Position numbers and translations under genes: made by a program. A stretch of 37,500 nt of DNA, from assembly GCF_037975245.1 (NCBI RefSeq), contig NC_092572.1, positions 34,565,866-34,603,365 of the forward strand. The letters are read 5' to 3'. Positions 31,853 through 37,500 of the stretch are shown here, one piece after another. The first letter of the stretch is position 1. Each line of letters opens with the position of its first letter. Below the pieces are notes generated by a model. The model saw only the letters and a list, made by a program, of their open reading frames with translations, was not told where the DNA came from and ran no database searches. Origin of the DNA: Apostichopus japonicus. Lineage: Eukaryota; Echinodermata; Holothuroidea; Aspidochirotida; Stichopodidae.

Positions 31853-33362
31853 ACAAACAGTCAGCAAAAAACTCTCGGTAGCGTGCGCCATGGGACGCCC
31901 GGAAGGTATTAAATTCCCCCACCACTCCCCACGCCTACGAACCGCCAAAATAATCTCAGATTCATCATCAGCACCCCAAGAAGCACCAGAACAGGTGTAT
32001 TTCGTTCTTTTTTGGAGACACCCACTTGGGGTCGTGCCCCCCTCCCAATGGTTTTTGGCCCCCCATGCCCCCACACAACACCCACTTCCAAAATTAACTT
32101 CAGATTCGTGATCAGCGTGTCGAGAACAATCAGAAAAGATACACACTGCCCGTCTTTGCGACAAAAATTATTTTCACCCAAAAAAACCATAAGGGGTACC
32201 CCTTACGGTTTTTACCGAAATTGCCCCAAAATGGATTTGGTCAAAATGACGTCACAGGGGGTAATCGATGCCCAGGAGTTTAAATCTGCAACTCCCAGGT
32301 CCATACCTGCTTCCGTTCGGGAGATATAGGGTCCCAGAGGACCCGATAGAAATACGTGTTCTTCATACGTGCAAAAGTTGGAAAACCCCCTCTTGTCAAC
32401 CCCCCCTCCTGTCCTCTCTGAAGTACCCATCGAAATGAAATTTTGACGTGTAGTAGAAGACACCCTCGTCATTGTCATACATCAATTTCGTGTAATTATA
32501 TGACCGGAAAAGGCTCTTTGTATATATGATTTCTATCTGCGCCAAAAATAGGTGTTTTTGTCTTGAAAAGTTAAAAAAGTACCTCTTTTCGGTACCCCTT
32601 CCTTTCCACCGAGGGTATGTGACGGAGCTGAATTTTGGCTATGTGGGAGACAAGAGTCGTAGCTACGTGTAGACAACTCATACGGTAGCATTAATTTTCG
32701 GGAAGGGGGTATAGTCTATACGTTTTTGAGGTTCTCCCCCAAAGTAGGTGTTTTTCACCGGTAGTAGTTATAAACGTTTTTTCGAAATCCCGACATTTAT
32801 ACTTTTGAGCGTTACCATGGTTATGGGAATCAGTCCGATTTCCCCCATATTTTCAGGTTGTCACCGCTAGTGTGTCCCCTTCCCACATTTGAATAAAACT
32901 TGTAGGTGGGTCTCTTCTCCGGGGTGGTAGGGGGGTCATTTTGGAAAAAAACCGAAAAGGCCATAATAATTAGTGTTACTATGTACGGGAAAATCCCGAC
33001 TCTTCTACTCTGGAGCGTTACCATGGTTACTGGGGTGGTCCGATTACGGCCATCTTTTCGGGGTACCACCGCTAGGGTGTCCCCTTTCTAAAATAGGATG
33101 AAACCTGTAGGTGGGTCTCTTCTCCGGGGTGGTAGGGGGGTCAGTTTGAAAAAAATCCGAAAAAGTCATAATAATTAGTGTTACTATGTACGGGAAAATC
33201 ACGACCCTTCTACTTTGGAGCGTTACCATGGTTACTGGAGTGGTCCGATTACGGCCATCTTTTAAGGGTACCACCGCTAGGGTGTCCCCTTTCCAAAATT
33301 AGAATAAAACTTTTAGGTTTGTCACTTCTCCGGGGTGGTAGGGGGTCATTTTGAGGAAAAGT
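31853..33362 (+). repeat. Higher-order unit D7 (3-monomer class), repeat of D5
   Basis: Core 31853-32771 plus m1', m3 and m4. It carries the CAGGAGTTTAAATC core variant of D5. Its m3 has CTTCTACTCTGG, whereas that of D5 has CTTCTAATCTGG, so some exchange followed the dimer duplication. Confidence 0.95.
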
Positions 33363-35074
33363 ACAAACAGTCAGCAAAAAACTCTCGGTAGCGTGCGCCA
33401 TGGGACGCCCGGAAGGTATTAAATTCCCCCACCACTCCCCACGCCTACGAACCGCCAAAATAATCTCAGATTCATCATCAGCACCCCAAGAAGCACCAGA
33501 ACAGGTGTATTTCGTTCTTTTTTGGAGACACCCACTTGGGGTCGTGCCCCCCTCCCAATGGTTTTTGGCCCCCCATGCCCCCACACAACACCCACTTCCA
33601 AAATTAACTTCAGATTCGTGATCAGCGTGTCGAGAACAATCAGAAAAGATACACACTGCCCGTCTTTGCGACAAAAATTATTTTCACCCAAAAAAACCAT
33701 AAGGGGTACCCCTTACGGTTTTTACCGAAATTGCCCCAAAATGGATTTGGTCAAAATGACGTCACAGGGGGTAATCGATGCCCAGGAGTCCAAATCTGCA
33801 ACTCCCAGGTCCATACCTGCTTCCGTTCGGGAGATATAGGGTCCCAGAGGACCCGATAGAAATACGTGTTCTTCATACGTGCAAAAGTTGGAAAACCCCC
33901 TCTTGTCAACCCCCCCTCCTGTCCTCTCTGAAGTACCCATCGAAATGAAATTTTGACGTGTAGTAGAAGACACCCTCGTCATTGTCATACATCAATTTCG
34001 TGTAATTATATGACCGGAAAAGGCTCTTTGTATATATGATTTCTATCTGCGCCAAAAATAGGTGTTTTTGTCTTGAAAAGTTAAAAAAATACCTATTTTC
34101 GGTACCCCTTCCTTTCCACCGAGGGTATGTGACGGGGCTGAATTTTGGTTATGTGGGAGAAGAGAGTCGTAGCTACGTGTAGACAACTCATACGGTAGCA
34201 TTAATTTTCGGGAAGGGGGTATAGTCTATACGTTTTTGAGGTCCCCCCCAAAGTAGGTGTTTTTCACCGGTAGTAGTTATAAACGTTTTTTCGAAATCCC
34301 GACATTTATAGTTTTGAGCGTTACCATGGTTATGGGAATCAGTCCGATTTCCCCCATATTTTCAGGTTATCACCGCTAGGGTTTCCCCTTTCCAAAATAA
34401 AATAAACTTGTAGGTGCGTCCCTCCTCCGGGGTGGTGGGGGGGTCATTTTGGAAAAAATCCGAAAAAGTCAAAATAATCAGTGTTACTATGTACGGGAAA
34501 ATCACGACCCTTCTACTTTCGAGCGTTACCATGGTTACTGGGGTGGTCCGATTTTGACCATCTTTTCGGGGTACCACCGCTAGGGTGTCCCCTTCCCACA
34601 TTTGAATAAAACTTGTGAGTGGGTCTCTTCTCCGGGTGATAGGGGGGTCAGTTTGGAAAAAATCCGAATAGGTCATAATAATTATTGTTACTATGTACGG
34701 GAAAATCCCGACTCTTCTAATCTGGAGCGTTACCATGGTTACTGGGGTGGTCCGATTACGGCCATCTTTTCGGGGTACCACCGCTAGGGTGTCCCCTTTC
34801 TAAAATAGGATGAAACCTGTAGGTGGGTCTCTTCTCCGGGGTGGTAGGGGGGTCAGTTTAAAAAAAATCCGAAAAAGTCATAATAATTAGTGTTACTATG
34901 TACGGGAAAATCACGACCCTTCTACTTTGGAGCGTTACCATGGTTACTGGAGTGGTCCGATTACGGCCATCTTTTAAGGGTACCACCGCTAGGGTGTCCC
35001 CTTTCCAAAATTAGAATAAAACTTTTAGGTTTGTCACTTCTCCGGGGTGGTAGGGGGTCATTTTGAGGAAAAGT
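33363..35074 (+). repeat. Higher-order unit D8 (4-monomer class), repeat of D6
   Basis: Core 33363-34280 plus m1, m2, m3 and m4. It shares TTTATAGTTTTGAGC and AATTATTGTTAC with D6 at 3,222 bp spacing, and has an intact CGTAGCTACG palindrome. Confidence 0.95.
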
Positions 35075-36583
35075 ACAAACAGTCAGCAAAAAACTCTCGG
35101 TAGCGTGCGCCATGGGACGCCCGGAAGGTATTAAATTCCCCCACCACTCCCCACGCCTACGAACCGCCAAAATAATCTCAGATTCATCATCAGCACCCCA
35201 AGAAGCACCAGAACAGGTGTATTTCGTTCTTTTTTGGAGACACCCACTTGGGGTCGTGCCCCCCTCCCAATGGTTTTTGGCCCCCCATGCCCCCACACAA
35301 CACCCACTTCCAAAATTAACTTCAGATTCGTGATCAGCGTGTCGAGAACAATCAGAAAAGATACACACTGCCCGTCTTTGCGACAAAAATTATTTTCACC
35401 CAAAAAAACCATAAGGGGTACCCCTTACGGTTTTTACCGAAATTGCCCCAAAATGGATTTGGTCAAAATGACGTCACAGGGGGTAATCGATGCCCAGGAG
35501 TCCAAATCTGCAACTCCCAGGTCCATACCTGCTTCCGTTCGGGAGATATAGGGTCCCAGAGGACCCGATAGAAATACGTGTTCTTCATACGTGCAAAAGT
35601 TGGAAAACCCCCTCTTGTCAACCCCCCCTCCTGTCCTCTCTGAAGTACCCATCGAAATGAAATTTTGACGTGTAGTAGAAGACACCCTCGTCATTGTCAT
35701 ACATCAATTTCGTGTAATTATATGACCGGAAAAGGCTCTTTGTATATATGATTTCTATCTGCGCCAAAAATAGGTGTTTTTGTCTTGAAAAGTTAAAAAA
35801 ATACCTATTTTCGGTACCCCTTCCTTTCCACCGAGGGTATGTGACGGAGCTGAATTTTGGCTATGTGGGAGACAAGAGTCGTAGCTACGTGTAGACAACT
35901 CATACGGTAGCATTAATTTTCGGGAAGGGGGTATAGTCTATACGTTTTTGAGGTCCCCCCCAAAGTAGGTGTTTTTCACCGGTAGTAGTTATAAACGTTT
36001 TTTCGAAATCCCGACATTTATACTTTTGAGCGTTACCATGGTTATGGGAATCAGTCCGATTTCCCCCATATTTTCAGGTTGTCACCGCTAGTGTGTCCCC
36101 TTCCCACATTTGAATAAAACTTGTAGGTGGGTCTCTTCTCCGGGGTGGTAGGGGGGTCATTTTGGAAAAAAACCGAAAAGGCCATAATAATTAGTGTTAC
36201 TATGTACGGGAAAATCCCGACTCTTCTACTCTGGAGCGTTACCATGGTTACTGGGGTGGTCCGATTACGGCCATCTTTTCGGGGTACCACCGCTAGGGTG
36301 TCCCCTTTCTAAAATAGGATGAAACCTGTAGGTGGGTCTCTTCTCCGGGGTGGTAGGGGGGTCAGTTTGAAAAAAATCCGAAAAAGTCATAATAATTAGT
36401 GTTACTATGTACGGGAAAATCACGACCCTTCTACTTTGGAGCGTTACCATGGTTACTGGAGTGGTCCGATTACGGCCATCTTTTAAGGGTACCACCGCTA
36501 GGGTGTCCCCTTTCCAAAATTAGAATAAAACTTTTAGGTTTGTCACTTCTCCGGGGTGGTAGGGGGTCATTTTGAGGAAAAGT
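35075..36583 (+). repeat. Higher-order unit D9 (3-monomer class)
   Basis: Core 35075-35992 plus m1', m3 and m4. The core is a mosaic: ACCTATTTTCGG (one haplotype) directly followed by GGAGCTG and GACAAGAG (the other), so an exchange lies between about 35810 and 35850. Confidence 0.95.
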
Positions 36584-37488
36584 ACAAACAGTCAGCAAAA
36601 AACTCTCGGTAGCGTGCGCCATGGGACGCCCGGAAGGTATTAAATTCCCCCACCACTCCCCACGCCTACGAACCGCCAAAATAATCTCAGATTCATCATC
36701 AGCACCCCAAGAAGCACCAGAACAGGTGTATTTCGTTCTTTTTTGGAGACACCCACTTGGGGTCGTGCCCCCCTCCCAATGGTTTTTGGCCCCCCATGCC
36801 CCCACACAACACCCACTTCCAAAATTAACTTCAGATTCGTGATCAGCGTGTCGAGAACAATCAGAAAAGATACACACTGCCCGTCTTTGCGACAAAAATT
36901 ATTTTCACCCAAAAAACCCCTTACGGTTTTTACCGAAATTGCCCCAAAATGGATTTGGTCAAAATGACGTCACAGGGGGTAATCGATGCCCAGGAGTCCA
37001 AATCTGCAACTCCCAGGTCCATACCTGCTTCCGTTCGGGAGATATAGGGTCCCAGAGGACCCGATAGAAATACGTGTTCTTCATACGTGCAAAAGTTGGA
37101 AAACCCCCTCTTGTCAACCCCCCCTCCTGTCCTCTCTGAAGTACCCATCGAAATGAAATTTTGACGTGTAGTAGAAGACACCCTCGTCATTGTCATACAT
37201 TAATTTCGTGTAATTATATGACCGGAAAAGGCTCTTTGTATATATGATTTCTATCTGCGCCAAAAATAGGTGTTTTTGTCTTGAAAAGTTAAAAAAGTAC
37301 CTCTTTTCGGTACCCCTTCCTTTCCACCGAGGGTATGTGACGGAGCTGAATTTTGGTTATGTGGGAGACAAGAGTCGTAGCTACGTGTAGACAACTCATA
37401 CGGTAGCATTAATTTTCGGGAAGGGGGTATAGTCTATACGTTTTTGAGGTCCCCCCCAAAATAGGTGTTTTTCACCGGTAGCAGCTAT
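36584..37488 (+). repeat. Terminal core D10 of array 2, with 13-bp deletion
   Basis: The last core of array 2, ending with CACCGGTAGCAGCTATGATAACCCT exactly as C8 does. It lacks 13 bp of the KpnI-centred palindrome near 36911, so CCCAAAAAACCCC joins directly to TTACGG. It is also a right-half mosaic (GGTTATG with GACAAGAG). The deletion changes the reading frame of every open frame crossing it. Confidence 0.93.
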
Positions 37489-37500
37489 GATAACCCTAAA
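37489..37500. other. Array 2 right flank, cut by window end
   Basis: The last 12 bases read GATAACCCTAAA; the homologous flank of array 1 reads GATAACCCTGAA. The match suggests the same flanking DNA continues. It is too short to tell that from the start of a CCCTAA telomeric tract. Confidence 0.5.

Noticed and set aside
37489-37500. Start of a terminal CCCTAA telomere at the window end
   Set aside because: Only AACCCTAAA is visible, its last base breaks the hexamer, and the homologous flank of array 1 (AACCCTGAAC) is not telomeric. Not decidable from 12 bases.

Overview
This window looks like subtelomeric or otherwise telomere-associated DNA from an animal with vertebrate-type (TTAGGG)n telomeres. 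I see no credible protein-coding gene. The AT-rich unique flank, a possible tRNA-derived SINE head, the TGACCTTTGACC-rich intergenic DNA and the absence of any prokaryotic gene structure all point to a eukaryote. A marine invertebrate is my guess, but the sequence does not settle the species.

Layout. Positions 1-4414 are unique, AT-rich flank with C tracts, a possible minus-strand tRNA-like SINE head (about 1978-2043), a 33-bp tandem duplication beside a TATA-like box (2783-2900) and a three-copy 147-bp tandem repeat (3154-3594). From 4415 a compound cassette begins: (TTAGGG)n (4415-5109), a 21-bp satellite (5116-5387), a conserved spacer (5388-5710), diverged copies of a ~205-bp monomer (5711-6480), and a higher-order array in which a ~920-bp 'core' alternates with three or four ~205-bp monomers (6481-18991). 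A 1.8-kb non-repetitive spacer follows (18992-20845). The cassette then repeats in the same orientation: (TTAGGG)n (20846-21018), 21-bp satellite (21025-21296), spacer (21297-21619), monomers (21620-22591) and a second array (22592-37488). Both arrays end on a core with the same right boundary.

I count 18 cores (8 in array 1, called C1-C8; 10 in array 2, called D1-D10) and about 64 monomers. Units fall into two length classes, ~1,510 and ~1,714 bp, which differ by exactly one monomer. Diagnostic variants show that the short class arose at least twice, by exchange between different monomer pairs. Array 2 also contains a younger 3,222-bp two-unit repeat. The core interrupts a monomer and carries several perfect or near-perfect palindromes plus one perfect TGACGTCA; each monomer starts with a sequence close to an RFX X-box.

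Main interpretation, part seen and part inferred: the unique flank runs straight into rightward (TTAGGG)n whose variant repeats cluster at the flank side, as at a former right-arm chromosome end. The satellite cassette lies distal to it and was duplicated as a block. The second telomeric tract is flanked by inverted 21-bp satellite arms and starts at a CCTAA/TTAGG palindrome, which suggests a head-to-head junction. Long open frames in the arrays are by-products of repetition and are not annotated as genes.
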